Positions 8,374 to 16,057 of a stretch of DNA of 30,396 nucleotides are shown here, one piece after another. The stretch's first letter is position 1, and every line of letters begins with the position of its first letter. A program made the translations under genes and the position numbers. The DNA is from a virus. Under the pieces are notes generated by a model. The model made no database searches, had not been told where the DNA came from, and was given only the letters and a program-made list of their open reading frames with translations. The stretch is from positions 1 to 30,396 of IMG/VR virus record IMGVR_UViG_3300025640_000042. One strand, 5' to 3'.

Positions 8374-9030
8374 TGGCTTTTGAGCGTTGTTTGCGTTCGT
8401 TTATTACTTCTAATATTTCGCCCCGTGTCCAAACCTTGCGGTCTTTCTTCGGCTTGCTTTCCCAAGGAAACACAATCAAATCTTTCGGCTTGATGCGTTT
8501 CTTTGTGTGCGGATTCAAAAGGATTGTTGTCATCCAACGCGTCCGTTCCCAATCTGCTTCTTCCTTTCGGTTTTGACGTTCGTTCCAACCCTCAACCATA
8601 TTCCCCCACTCGCGTGGAAGTAGGTCGTAAAATTGGGACGGCATCAATCCCACTTGACCAAACGCAAACGCTTCCAACGTGTCCCATGTCGCAACGCTTG
8701 ATTCACCTTTCGGCGTTTGGTCATTTACTTTTTTTCACCCGACGAAAATTGTTGCTCAAAGACGGCGAACGCCTTTTCAATCAACCCTTCATCTTCGTCA
8801 ATCCAATCCGCAACATCGGCAACATCATATCTAAATGGTGCCTTTTCTTTTCTTGCGCCGTCTTTGAATCCGCAATACATCAATGTTATTGCTTGGTCCA
8901 AAGTCATATCGTCGCCAAGGTTTTCCAATTGCGCCAATGTTGTTCCCGTCATTCTTGAGAATTCACGCAAGGCGTTGAATCCGAATCGAATTGGGTGTTT
9001 ACGTTCCCCGATTTCAATGATTTGTGTCAT
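8360..9030 (-). CDS. Tail assembly chaperone, -1 frameshift (G-T-type) product
   Basis: This is the long form of the tail chaperone, made by a -1 ribosomal frameshift. The first frame (9030-8725) ends ...SSGEKK-stop. The slippery heptamer A AAA AAG lies just before that stop. Slipping back one base continues as ...EKKVNDQTPKGESS and stays open to 8360, giving about 223 residues. The second part (from EAFAFGQVGLMPSQFYDLLP) has the PSxFYxL-type pattern of the T half in other siphophages. The product would bind the tape measure and recruit tube subunits. It lies exactly between tube and tape measure genes, where G-GT pairs are found. The downstream frame has no ATG near its start, which supports frameshifting over independent initiation. 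Confidence 0.88.
8725..9030 (-). CDS. Tail assembly chaperone, short (G-type) product
   Basis: The unshifted product has 101 residues and starts at the ATG at 9030. It is a small acidic helical protein (FGFNALREFSRMTG, then DVADWIDEDEGLIEKAFAVFEQQF), resembling the TP901/G family of tail chaperones. Ribosomes that do not slip at 8734-8728 stop at the TAA at 8727-8725. In the lambda model the short form is made in excess and both forms coat the tape measure before tube polymerisation. The gene lies about 70 bases downstream of the tail tube gene, behind a hairpin that could lower its expression relative to the tube. Confidence 0.88.
   Translation of the reverse strand: MTQIIEIGERKHPIRFGFNALREFSRMTGTTLAQLENLGDDMTLDQAITLMYCGFKDGARKEKAPFRYDVADVADWIDEDEGLIEKAFAVFEQQFSSGEKK
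8728..8734 (-). promoter_or_regulatory. Programmed -1 frameshift slippery site A AAA AAG
   Basis: Read on the minus strand, the zero frame is GGT GAA AAA AAG TAA. The last A of GAA with AAA and AAG forms the canonical heptamer A AAA AAG, followed at once by the stop. A -1 slip enters the frame that runs to 8360. Confidence 0.88.
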
Positions 9031-9061
9031 CTTGTTTGTTTTGTTGTTGTTAGGTAATAAA

Positions 9062-9084
9062 GGGACCGCCCGACGGACGGCCCC
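9062..9084 (-). terminator. Hairpin terminator or attenuator after tail tube gene
   Basis: On the minus strand, GGGGCCG (9084-9078) can pair with CGGTCCC (9068-9062), followed by TTTATT. One pair is a G-U wobble on this strand but an A-C mismatch on the other, so the structure belongs to minus-strand RNA. The weak T-tract suggests partial termination after the highly expressed tube gene. Confidence 0.6.
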
Positions 9085-9099
9085 GAATCAATTCTTTGA

Positions 9100-9537
9100 T
9101 TAAGCAACGGATGCTTGTGTCAATACTCCAGTGCCCGTGAATCCGAATGAATACGTCACGTTTTCTTCAACGCCCGCTTCTTGTTCGTAGCTTACGAGGT
9201 AAGCGTCGCCCGTGTAGTCGATTTCCCCACTTGTTGCAGAACCGAATTTCACTTTCACCAAAGTGCGGTTTGACAACAATGTGAAAAGGTCGTCCGGTGT
9301 GTCATAGTCACCACTAATTGAATAAGTCACCAACCCGTCGCCACTAAGTGACCAAGATTTAAGACCCTCAAGATTTTCTTGCCATCCGGCTGAATCTTTG
9401 TTTGTGGTGTCTCTCGTTTCCATTGAAACGCTTAATGATGCCGATGTTGCACGGCCGATGATGTCGTAAGTAGTTCCACCATCTTCGCTGATTTGAATCA
9501 CAACATCCGTTGAATTCATGATGCTTGTTGCAGCCAT
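9100..9537 (-). CDS. Major tail tube protein (TP901-1-like)
   Basis: A 145-residue major tail protein that polymerises into the non-contractile tail tube. It opens with an STDVVIQISEDGG strand, then GRATSASLSVSMETRDTTNKDSAGW, a pattern seen in TP901-1/phi13-type tube proteins (a 'DTTNKDS-GW' turn between strands). The rest alternates beta strands (SLSGDGLVTYSISGDYDT, GDAYLVSYEQEAGVEENVTYSFGFTGTG). It sits between tail-completion genes and the chaperone, as expected, and a hairpin follows the stop. It lacks any extra Ig-like domain and is on the short side for the family. Confidence 0.9.
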   Translation of the reverse strand: MAATSIMNSTDVVIQISEDGGTTYDIIGRATSASLSVSMETRDTTNKDSAGWQENLEGLKSWSLSGDGLVTYSISGDYDTPDDLFTLLSNRTLVKVKFGSATSGEIDYTGDAYLVSYEQEAGVEENVTYSFGFTGTGVLTQASVA

Positions 9538-9571
9538 TTTTTTCTTTTTTTATCGTTTACAAAATACAAAA

Positions 9572-9961
9572 TCAATCGCGAGACACGCGGAATTTCAAAT
9601 CAACTTGTGACCCAAACGTCCGCTCATCATCGCTGAACAAATCGCGTTGGCCTTCAAAGGCGCACGATTTTACTTTCACCCCGCTAATCGTTTCGTTCAT
9701 TCTTATGAATGCACTTCGAACGTATTCAACGGCGTTTTGTGTGTCCGAATACTTTGTTGAAATCAACGTGATTCGGACATCTATTTCGTCAATATGCGAA
9801 TCGCTTTCTTTCGACATACTTGTGGTAATATTCGCCACCTCGTAAATCGCGAACGGCGTCGCTTTTGTTTGCGCTCCTATGACTGGAAACACGCGTCCAC
9901 CAAACAATGTGTTCAATGCTGAATCGCTTGTGAACTTTGATTTGATAACCTTCCCAATCAT
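9572..9961 (-). CDS. Tail completion protein (gp17/DUF3168-like)
   Basis: A 129-residue protein resembling the SPP1 gp17 / DUF3168 tail terminator family, which caps the tail tube at the end that joins the head. Visible family traits are an N-terminal helix with LNTLFGGRVFPVIGAQTKATPFAIYEV (the proline-rich 'vp-g-a-p-PyiVy' type strand), followed by VRITLISTKYSDTQNAVEYVRSAF. Its start overlaps the stop of the gp10-like gene by 4 bases (ATGA), showing coupling. The tube gene follows after a 34-base gap. Confidence 0.85.
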   Translation of the reverse strand: MIGKVIKSKFTSDSALNTLFGGRVFPVIGAQTKATPFAIYEVANITTSMSKESDSHIDEIDVRITLISTKYSDTQNAVEYVRSAFIRMNETISGVKVKSCAFEGQRDLFSDDERTFGSQVDLKFRVSRD

Positions 9962-10536
9962 ATTCGTGCGGCTTTTACTTGTTTATTAAGGAACCCACGC
10001 ATCAATCGTTTGAACTCATTTCCAACACCCGCGGAATTGCTTGTTCTTGCGCGTCTCGCAAAACCTTTGTTTGGTCCGTTATATTGTCCGTCCCTTAAAT
10101 ATCCGTATTCCAAAAAGTGAGCAAACCAACCGCCCTTTTCCGGGTCGCTAAATGCACGCTTCACCCTTGGACCAACTTGCAATGATGCAAACGTCGCCCC
10201 ACGATTCACACGCGTGGTGATGATGCCCATTGATTTCTTCAATTGTCCTTTGGTAATTTCTGCATAGATTCCGCCGTTTCGGTACACTTTAAATGTTCCC
10301 GAATCAATGTCCTTGATTTCGTCTTTGTATGCCTTCAACATCGGCTTCAAAGACTTGCGTGCAATGCGACGAATTTGTGCAGTCGTCACCCCATCATGTA
10401 GGTTTTCCAATTCCTTGAAAGCACGTTCGAATTCCTTCTTGATGTCCTTTTCATCAAAGCCAATGAAAGCACCACCCGAACCACCGCCCGTGCGTTTGCT
10501 TCTTGCCGACATCATTCTTTCCGCAGTTGTTCCCAT
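9958..10536 (-). CDS. HK97 gp10-like neck/tail protein
   Basis: A basic 192-residue protein of the HK97 gp10 family, which takes part in the head-tail interface. The Gly-rich N-terminus is followed by a helix (EFERAFKELENLHD), the RRIARKSLKPMLKAYKDEI region, and the family-typical basic beta stretch (GQLKKSMGIITTRVN, then LQVGPRVKR). Near the C-terminus WFAHFLEYGY is the characteristic H-x-x-E-x-G motif. The first base of its start is shared with the stop of the adaptor gene, and its stop overlaps the tail completion gene. Its initiation could also be at Met8 or Met9; the first ATG gives the tighter coupling. Confidence 0.88.
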   Translation of the reverse strand: MGTTAERMMSARSKRTGGGSGGAFIGFDEKDIKKEFERAFKELENLHDGVTTAQIRRIARKSLKPMLKAYKDEIKDIDSGTFKVYRNGGIYAEITKGQLKKSMGIITTRVNRGATFASLQVGPRVKRAFSDPEKGGWFAHFLEYGYLRDGQYNGPNKGFARRARTSNSAGVGNEFKRLMRGFLNKQVKAARI

Positions 10537-10859
10537 TAGTCCGCAAATCTTGTCACAATCTTTTGGAACGACTTGCGTGAATCCGCGTTCAAAATCGCTT
10601 CGATTGTGTAGGTTTTGTTGTCGTATACAATTTGCATTTGCTCGTTTATGTCCGAGCGGTAACGAATGAAAAATTCCACACGTTTGGTTGCAACCATTTG
10701 GTTGCCTTCTTCACCTTCATTCCCGCTTTTTTCCACCACCTTCGCCCAAACATTGGCCAAGGTTGTGAACGACAAAATCACTTCACCGAAATCATCAGTT
10801 GATTCCGTGAACGATTGAATCGTGATTCTGCGGTCTAATTGTCCCGATTGGTCAATCAT
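10536..10859 (-). CDS. Head-tail adaptor / head closure protein (gp16-like)
   Basis: A 107-residue protein of the SPP1 gp16 / phage head-tail joining family, a small beta-barrel that closes the connector after packaging. Family features are the opening GQLDRRITIQSFTESTDDFGE, the TTLANVWAKV strand, and VEFFIRYRSDINEQMQIVYDNKTYTIEAI, equivalent to the common 'f-iRy-~di--~riv~~g~~y~I~~v' core. I chose the ATG at 10859 because it overlaps the connector stop (TAATG) and begins right before the conserved part; an in-frame start 30 bases upstream would lie inside the connector gene. Confidence 0.87.
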   Translation of the reverse strand: MIDQSGQLDRRITIQSFTESTDDFGEVILSFTTLANVWAKVVEKSGNEGEEGNQMVATKRVEFFIRYRSDINEQMQIVYDNKTYTIEAILNADSRKSFQKIVTRFAD

Positions 10860-11428
10860 TAGAATGTAAAGATTCGATATGGGTTCCACAAATATTCGGA
10901 TGCCGTTGGCAGTTGACGAACGCGGTCCATTCTTTGGTCGTACAATTCCGATATGACCAACATCATCCCTTGAATCAACGGCTTTGGAATTGCCGAAACG
11001 TCAGTCCCTACAACATAGCGAACAATTAATTGATTGACGACACCCGCCCCCGTTGTCCATCCACCGATGGATTGAATGCGTGCGGGTTCCGATATCAAAT
11101 CGGTTGTGTACAACGATGACGGAATCACCGCCGTTGAACCGATTTCATCCACATAAGAAACCGATGTAATTGATGCAACTGAACCGCGTGATAAATACAA
11201 CAAGTTCGATTGACCATCCCAATGATTGCGTGGGAACTGGTCAAAATATTCGTCTATTGTTGAAGTCACCAAAACGCGTCGTGTGTAACTTTCACACATT
11301 TGACGTGCGGCCGTAATCAATGCCGAAATCAATGTGTCGTCATCGCTATGGTCAACGCGCAAAAAATTCTTTGCTTCCGTCAATGTGATGGGTTCGGACG
11401 CCGCGGGCGTTACAATATCAATTGCCAT
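10859..11428 (-). CDS. Head-tail connector protein (gp6-like)
   Basis: A 189-residue HK97 gp6-like connector, which forms a ring beneath the portal. The diagnostic N-terminal region is clear: EPITLTEAKNFLRVDHSDDD, then LISALITAARQMCESYTRRVLV and the aromatic stretch EYFDQFP. The middle has beta segments (LLYLSRGSVASITSVSYVDE, RIQSIGGWTTG) and the C-terminus a helix (PLIQGMMLVISELYDQR). It lies in the normal place between capsid and adaptor genes. Confidence 0.92.
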   Translation of the reverse strand: MAIDIVTPAASEPITLTEAKNFLRVDHSDDDTLISALITAARQMCESYTRRVLVTSTIDEYFDQFPRNHWDGQSNLLYLSRGSVASITSVSYVDEIGSTAVIPSSLYTTDLISEPARIQSIGGWTTGAGVVNQLIVRYVVGTDVSAIPKPLIQGMMLVISELYDQRMDRVRQLPTASEYLWNPYRIFTF

Positions 11429-11431
11429 TTC

Positions 11432-11623
11432 TTATCGTGTTTCCTTTGTAGTGTTTTTCTTCACCGCCTTCTTTGCGCGTGCTTTTGGTGCTTCGGCAAT
11501 TGCCTCACAAAAACCCGCATTCAAAAAATCGGTCAACATCTCATCGGAGTGGATTTCCACCACCGCGTGTTTGCGGTAGTGGAATCCGTTACCCGATACA
11601 GATTTCAAAAATCTGACTTTCAT
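11432..11623 (-). CDS. Hypothetical small basic head protein, 63 aa
   Basis: This small gene lies between capsid and connector with gaps of 5 and 3 bases. The N-terminal ~45 residues (MKVRFLKSVSGNGFHYRKHA, then DFLNAGFCEAI) look like the compact 'v~~l~~~~G~~y~~Gd~v' domain of small phage head proteins found at this place. The C-terminus is a Lys/Ala-rich tail (PKARAKKAVKKNTTKETR), suited to binding nucleic acid or the capsid interior. I cannot assign a named family, and function is inferred from position only. Confidence 0.75.
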   Translation of the reverse strand: MKVRFLKSVSGNGFHYRKHAVVEIHSDEMLTDFLNAGFCEAIAEAPKARAKKAVKKNTTKETR

Positions 11624-11628
11624 ATCGA

Positions 11629-12828
11629 TTAGGCTTGAGCCAAGTATTTCACTGCACGGCTATCAAGAACCTTCGCATCCTTACGAGCGTAAGAAACGAA
11701 ACCAACTTCTAATTCGTCCATGTAACGCTCGTTCAAACGTACCATTTGAACACCACCAGCAGAACGAACAACGAACTTGCTGAAGTCAGCCGCCAACAAA
11801 GTCTTTTGACCCGTTGTGATTGCTGATGCCATATCGTTGTTGTAGTATAGGTTGAATCCAAATAATTTGTCTGGCTGACCCGCTTCCATCGATGGGATGA
11901 AGATTGGGAAATCGTTGGCACTGCCCAGCCCTAAACTACGAATCACAGAAATTACAGAATCGTTGGCCATAAGCCCGAAGGTTGGCTTGTTTCTATAACT
12001 TGGGTCGATTGAGTGGATAAGGTCCAAGATATCGTCAGCGGCGATTGCCGTTGCAGATGCCGCGGTGTTCCCTAATGTTGCACCCGTGATGATACCTTGT
12101 GGTTGGCTTGAGCCAGTACCAGTAGTGAATGCCGCGTTTGTTGCGCGTGCGATTCTTTCGCCCATTGCTTCAGCAAGGAACGCGTTCAAATCGAATGCGT
12201 TGTCTTGCAACAATTGCATTGAAACGCGAACTTGTGATGCGTAGTTGTAAGCAGACAATTGCGCGTTTGCGAATGTCATATCTTGAACAGTTACGGCCGC
12301 CGCTTCAGAAGTTAAACCAGCATCAGTTGCCGTGTCGTTAATTGTTGGGTAATCCAACAATGCGCCACCCGCAGTGTTCAATTTTTTAGCTAAACGCTCA
12401 ACCTCACCGGTGAACAATGTCGCCATATCCAATTCGTTGCTGAAATCTTGAGGTACTAAGAAACCACCCAAAGAATCAGTTCCAGCGATTTGCGTGCTTG
12501 TTCCACGTAATTCAGCCATCATTGAACGCTCGTTGCTATTCAATGCACCCATTCCGTTGCGTAGGTATTTCTCGAATGCACCTTTGCGAGTTGCTTTTGG
12601 AGCCGCTTCACGAACTTCAGCATTTGCCGCCAATTCTTTCTTCATCTCGGCAGTGCGCTCGATGATGTCGATTTGTTCTTTGATGCTTCTTGCATCTGCT
12701 TCCATTGCGTCGAATTTCGACTTTTCTTCGGCGTTCAATGAACGTCCTTCTTTTTGGGCGTTTTCAACGATGTTCGTTGCGCCTTTGATTAGTTCCGCGC
12801 GTTGTCCGCGTAGTTCGATGTTTTTCAT
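11629..12828 (-). CDS. Major capsid protein, HK97 fold
   Basis: A 399-residue HK97-type major capsid protein. Residues ~1-80 are a charged coiled coil (RAELIKGATNIVENAQKEGR, then EEKSKFDAMEADARSIKEQI) that should serve as the scaffolding delta domain and be removed by the protease gene upstream. The mature part begins around the basic segment ATRKGAFEKYLRNG (about 80-95). It includes the typical TDSLGGFLVPQDF strand, DYPTINDTATDAGLTSEA, and the P-domain end with GVQMVRLNERYMDELEVGFVSYARKDAKVL. It starts 4 bases after the protease stop. The exact cleavage site cannot be placed from sequence alone. Confidence 0.96.
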   Translation of the reverse strand: MKNIELRGQRAELIKGATNIVENAQKEGRSLNAEEKSKFDAMEADARSIKEQIDIIERTAEMKKELAANAEVREAAPKATRKGAFEKYLRNGMGALNSNERSMMAELRGTSTQIAGTDSLGGFLVPQDFSNELDMATLFTGEVERLAKKLNTAGGALLDYPTINDTATDAGLTSEAAAVTVQDMTFANAQLSAYNYASQVRVSMQLLQDNAFDLNAFLAEAMGERIARATNAAFTTGTGSSQPQGIITGATLGNTAASATAIAADDILDLIHSIDPSYRNKPTFGLMANDSVISVIRSLGLGSANDFPIFIPSMEAGQPDKLFGFNLYYNNDMASAITTGQKTLLAADFSKFVVRSAGGVQMVRLNERYMDELEVGFVSYARKDAKVLDSRAVKYLAQA

Positions 12829-12832
12829 CGTG

Positions 12833-14419
12833 TTAAAAATTTAGAATTTTACTTTTATACAAATAAAGGTCGGAACCTTCTTCCTTCGTTTCCACGACTT
12901 CGGATTCGGTATTTTCTACCGATGCCGCTTTCGCTTCTTCTTTGGTTTCCGTTTCCAAATCGCGCTTCAACTCCGATGTTGCGTCCGGATAAGCCGGTTG
13001 GCTTACTGGGCTTACATCAAGCAAACGTGATACTTTTTCAATGATTCGGTAAGTTACACCATCGCGTTGTTCCCATCTATCCTTTTCAATAAGGAACGCG
13101 AATGAACTTTGATTGACGTCGCCGCGCTTCATCAATTCCGCCAAATCATTGGCATATGTTGTGTTCGGTAAATCAACCTCATAAAACAAACCGCGTTTGT
13201 CCGTGCTGATTCTTAATGTGCCACTTGACACACGTCCCAACAATAAATTTTCGTCGTGGTTAAAATAGGCACGAACGTCGTTGTCCATAACGCCATCGAA
13301 CGCACCCGTTGCAATTTGTTCGTAGAATCCACCCATCCATTCGGAATCCGAATTGTAAACGGCGGCATAACCACGAATCGTGTTTCCATTTTGTTCCGCG
13401 TTTTCCATGCGGAATTCGCGTTGTTCTTTTACGACTGAAGACTTGCGAACCTCAGCGTCGAATTTTTCTAATGTGCTAAATCTATGGACAACGTTCAACA
13501 CTGGTTTGCGCTCAACGTATGCGTCCGATTCGGAATCGTAGCGGTAAATTCTAATCAATGCCGCCGGGTCGTCTGCCGTTCCGTTGACTTTGAATCCCGA
13601 ATCCGCTTCCAATTCGCCGTCCGTTTCAACTTGAATGATTCGGCCATAAGCATTGCCGCCCGATGAGTTCCAACGCACAAAGTCACCAACCGCCAATTCG
13701 TTTGGTTCTGCTCTTTCCGTAACGAGGATACCGCGAACGCTTTCCACAACGGCCGCGTTGTTGTCGTAATGTTTGACGATGTCGAGTGATTTGATTTTCG
13801 CAATCTTTTCTTCATCGCTACCCATTGCAAAAACGCGTTCTTTTTCGATGCCGTTTGCAATGGCGAACCCTTGCAAATATTCCGCATCATTTCGCGCACT
13901 GATGATATAAATTTCCGAACCCTTTGATTTTTCTTCTTCTAAATAAGCACGGCCAATGTCATTGTTCAATGTGCCGTCAAAATCAAACGAAACGCGTTCG
14001 GCGTCTTGCTCGCTTGACATTTCCCCTTTGCCGAATGTGATGACGATTTCGTCATCGGTTTCAACAACGGATTTGATATGTCTTTCGTTGGGTTGTTCGC
14101 TTTTATCTTCTTTCATTTTTTCAATCGTTCTTTTTGCCCAATTCAACATCGGGTCGCCACCCCATGCGGCATACATAATTGAACCACAAATTTCTTTTCC
14201 GTCCTCATCAGTGAAACGACCTTGGTCGTACACTTTGGCACGTGATAAAAACGAATAGGTCCGAACCAAAACGTCGTCCGAAATCGCTTCGCCACTTGAC
14301 AATTGATTGGCTCTTTGCCAACCGACGGGTGTGCCACAATCGGTGCCGTTGTCCTCGCGGTGTTTTAACGCCTTTTTAGCGTTGTTCTTTGCCCCTTCGG
14401 GGTAATCACTCCACGGCAT
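12833..14419 (-). CDS. Multidomain HK97-type prohead protease with HAD-like domain
   Basis: This 528-residue protein (ATG at 14419) is far longer than the usual ~200-residue prohead protease. Residues ~1-105 form a module with MPWSDYPEGAKNNAKKALKH, CGTPVGWQRANQL, FLSRAKVYDQGRF and CGSIMYAAWGGDPMLNWAK. Residues ~140-225 look HAD-like: FDFDGTL (Asp146, Asp148), IISAR (Ser174) and KHYDNN (Asp219). Residues ~240-310 include VGDFVRWNSSGGNAYGRI, a small beta-barrel. Residues ~335-490 are the protease: IRGYAAVYNSDS, YFNHDENLLLGR (His388), NQSSFAF (Ser438/Ser439) and DVSPVSQPAYPDA. The protease should process the capsid delta domain. The role of the HAD-like part is unknown. A TTG 33 bases upstream is possible, but the ATG fits better and overlaps the portal end by 14 bases. 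Confidence 0.9.
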   Translation of the reverse strand: MPWSDYPEGAKNNAKKALKHREDNGTDCGTPVGWQRANQLSSGEAISDDVLVRTYSFLSRAKVYDQGRFTDEDGKEICGSIMYAAWGGDPMLNWAKRTIEKMKEDKSEQPNERHIKSVVETDDEIVITFGKGEMSSEQDAERVSFDFDGTLNNDIGRAYLEEEKSKGSEIYIISARNDAEYLQGFAIANGIEKERVFAMGSDEEKIAKIKSLDIVKHYDNNAAVVESVRGILVTERAEPNELAVGDFVRWNSSGGNAYGRIIQVETDGELEADSGFKVNGTADDPAALIRIYRYDSESDAYVERKPVLNVVHRFSTLEKFDAEVRKSSVVKEQREFRMENAEQNGNTIRGYAAVYNSDSEWMGGFYEQIATGAFDGVMDNDVRAYFNHDENLLLGRVSSGTLRISTDKRGLFYEVDLPNTTYANDLAELMKRGDVNQSSFAFLIEKDRWEQRDGVTYRIIEKVSRLLDVSPVSQPAYPDATSELKRDLETETKEEAKAASVENTESEVVETKEEGSDLYLYKSKILNF

Positions 14420-15626
14420 CGTTTGCGTCGTTTTGTGGGCTTGCCACGTCAATCATATTCATTGGTTGCAAATATGCATCGCCACCATCAATCGGTGCCA
14501 TATTTTCCAACTTGCGCACATCGTTTGCGCTAATCCATCCCCATTGACGTCCCTTTGTGTAGGCTTCGTATCTCGAACGAATATCACCACGCAACAATCC
14601 GTCCATGTTGAAACGAATGTAATATTGCGAATCACCGACAAACAACTTGCGATTGATTTCAGATTCCCATCTTTTCACCCACGGCAAAATCGTGTTGCGT
14701 TGGAACATTATTCCTTGCTCCTCGACGTTGGCACGTGTGGATGAATTTTCCATACTTCCCAAATATGCCAATGGCAAACGGAAAAAACGGGCGATATCTT
14801 CAACGCCGAATTTTCGTGTGCTGATGAACTGCGATTCTTGTGGGCTGATGGACATCTTTTCGACCTTCATCCCTTCTTCAAGGATGGCGGTCTTGTGTGC
14901 GTTATCCAATCCCGCGTTGCGTTGTTGCCACGAACGAATCAAACGCTTATATGCTTCGTCGCTTAGGCGTCCCGGATGTGTTAAGACTGCGGAAACGTTT
15001 GCGCCGTTACCAAAGAACGAACCACCGAATTGGTCGGCCGCTAATCCAAGGCCGATTGATTCACGTGCGGATTCAATGACCGACTTTCCAATGATTCCGT
15101 CGAAACCTAATCCAACAATGTGAATCATTTCCGAATCGTCGAACGTTTCTTTTTTATCGACTTGATAGAACTTTTCTTCTTTATAGACCTTGACTTGAAC
15201 GCGGTCCGGATGAATCGGAATCAATTGGATTGGATTCCCAGCGGCATCGCGTTTGATTGCGATGAACGCATTCCCGTGCAAACACAAATGTGCTTGACAC
15301 GTTTCGCGGAATGTGAAATCCGTCATCATCGCATTTGGATGATGAATCAATTTGTTGATTGGATGGCCTTCAGCATCTTGAACGATGCCGTCCGCGGTTT
15401 GCTTAACGCTCCACGGCAATGTTGCCATTGTTTCGGAAATAACACGAACGGCACCAAAGACGGCGGACAATTGCATCGCGGTGTTTTCCGTGACGGCAAT
15501 GCCCGTTTTTGATTCGTTGTCGCTGAACATCCATTCGGCGGGGTTCGCCAATGATGTTGATGGGCGGTTCGGATTGGAACGAAATGCGCCCAAAATGCGC
15601 CCGAATAAATTTTGATTTTCGGCCAT
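14406..15626 (-). CDS. Portal protein, HK97 family
   Basis: A 406-residue HK97-family portal, the dodecameric DNA channel at the unique capsid vertex. The N-terminal part has AMQLSAVFGAVRVISETMATLPW, the most recognisable portal signature, followed by HPINKLIHHPNAMMTDFTFRE and LCLHGNAFIAIKRDAAG. The central part includes GKSVIESARESIGLGLAADQFGGSFFGNGA, and the C-terminal clip/stem region has ISPQESQFISTRKFGVEDIARFFRLPLAYLG, which is highly typical. It is followed by the protease and capsid genes as in HK97. A candidate promoter with a palindrome lies just upstream (15640-15686), downstream of a strong terminator. Confidence 0.96.
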   Translation of the reverse strand: MAENQNLFGRILGAFRSNPNRPSTSLANPAEWMFSDNESKTGIAVTENTAMQLSAVFGAVRVISETMATLPWSVKQTADGIVQDAEGHPINKLIHHPNAMMTDFTFRETCQAHLCLHGNAFIAIKRDAAGNPIQLIPIHPDRVQVKVYKEEKFYQVDKKETFDDSEMIHIVGLGFDGIIGKSVIESARESIGLGLAADQFGGSFFGNGANVSAVLTHPGRLSDEAYKRLIRSWQQRNAGLDNAHKTAILEEGMKVEKMSISPQESQFISTRKFGVEDIARFFRLPLAYLGSMENSSTRANVEEQGIMFQRNTILPWVKRWESEINRKLFVGDSQYYIRFNMDGLLRGDIRSRYEAYTKGRQWGWISANDVRKLENMAPIDGGDAYLQPMNMIDVASPQNDANDAVE

Positions 15627-15639
15627 TCGGTTGAAAATG

Positions 15640-15686
15640 ATTGTACAATTCGGGGTGAATATACAATATCATTTGCAATGAAACAA
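15640..15686 (-). promoter_or_regulatory. Possible portal operon promoter with palindrome
   Basis: On the minus strand TTG (15686-15684) is followed after 20 bases by TATATTCA (15663-15656), a partial match to TAnnTTTG. Next comes a perfect 10-bp palindrome, ATTGTACAAT (15640-15649), 14 bases before the portal ATG. The position after a terminator makes a promoter plausible; the -7 match is imperfect. Confidence 0.35.
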
Positions 15687-15691
15687 TAGAC

Positions 15692-15721
15692 AAAAAAAGG
15701 GGACGTCACCACAACGTCCCC
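15692..15721 (-). terminator. Strong intrinsic terminator
   Basis: Minus-strand GGGGACGT (15721-15714) pairs perfectly with ACGTCCCC (15706-15699) around a 7-base loop, followed by seven T (15698-15692). It closes the 78-residue gene and separates the small-gene insert from the portal gene. Confidence 0.88.
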
Positions 15722-15765
15722 TACCAAACCAAAACACCAATCGGAGCAGAACGCCCCGTGGTTCC

Positions 15766-16002
15766 CTAAATGCTTTTGTGAATTGCCGAATTTCTTTTCA
15801 AACGTTCGTTCAATGCTGAACGGCTAAATGAAACGTATGTCGTGCATTCTTTCAATACGATTCCCGATGGAGTGATTGATTCCACCAAAAATTCCTTTCC
15901 CGTGCGCGTCATCTCGATGATGTCGCCAACCGATATGTCGTCAACTGGTTCCATGTTCGGTTTGTAATGTACGGAATCATTTGTCGTTGTCGTGTAATAC
16001 AT
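15766..16002 (-). CDS. Hypothetical small beta-barrel-like protein, 78 aa
   Basis: This small gene is not recognised. It lies between the cassette with the 80-residue gene and a strong terminator. The core SVGDIIEMTRTGKEFLVESITPSGIVL has the look of a small SH3/KOW-like barrel, followed by a short basic helix (SALNERLKRNSAIHK). The 80-residue gene upstream has a similar opening (KVGNTIKLGDCVGNVLEIKES), so the two may share a fold. The ATG at 16002 is used here; Met at 15954 is an alternative that would remove a Thr-rich leader. Function is unknown. Confidence 0.65.
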   Translation of the reverse strand: MYYTTTTNDSVHYKPNMEPVDDISVGDIIEMTRTGKEFLVESITPSGIVLKECTTYVSFSRSALNERLKRNSAIHKSI

Positions 16003-16033
16003 AGGCGGAAATTTTTTCTATCTACCACCAAAT

Positions 16034-16057
16034 CCCCCCGTTTGTTTCAGCGGGGGG
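16034..16057 (-). terminator. Conserved-loop hairpin, copy 1
   Basis: Minus-strand CCCCCCG, loop CTGAAACAAA, CGGGGGG, followed by ATTTGG. The loop is identical to those at 27078-27101 and 27920-27943, while the stem differs by paired changes. It starts about 20 bases after the stop at 16078. The T-tract is weak, so termination may be partial. Confidence 0.7.

Noticed and set aside
8660-8724. ATG at 8724 beginning MTKRRKVNQAL directly after the short chaperone stop
   Set aside because: It stays open for only about 22 codons and is in a third frame. The -1 frame continuing from the slippery site explains the sequence better.
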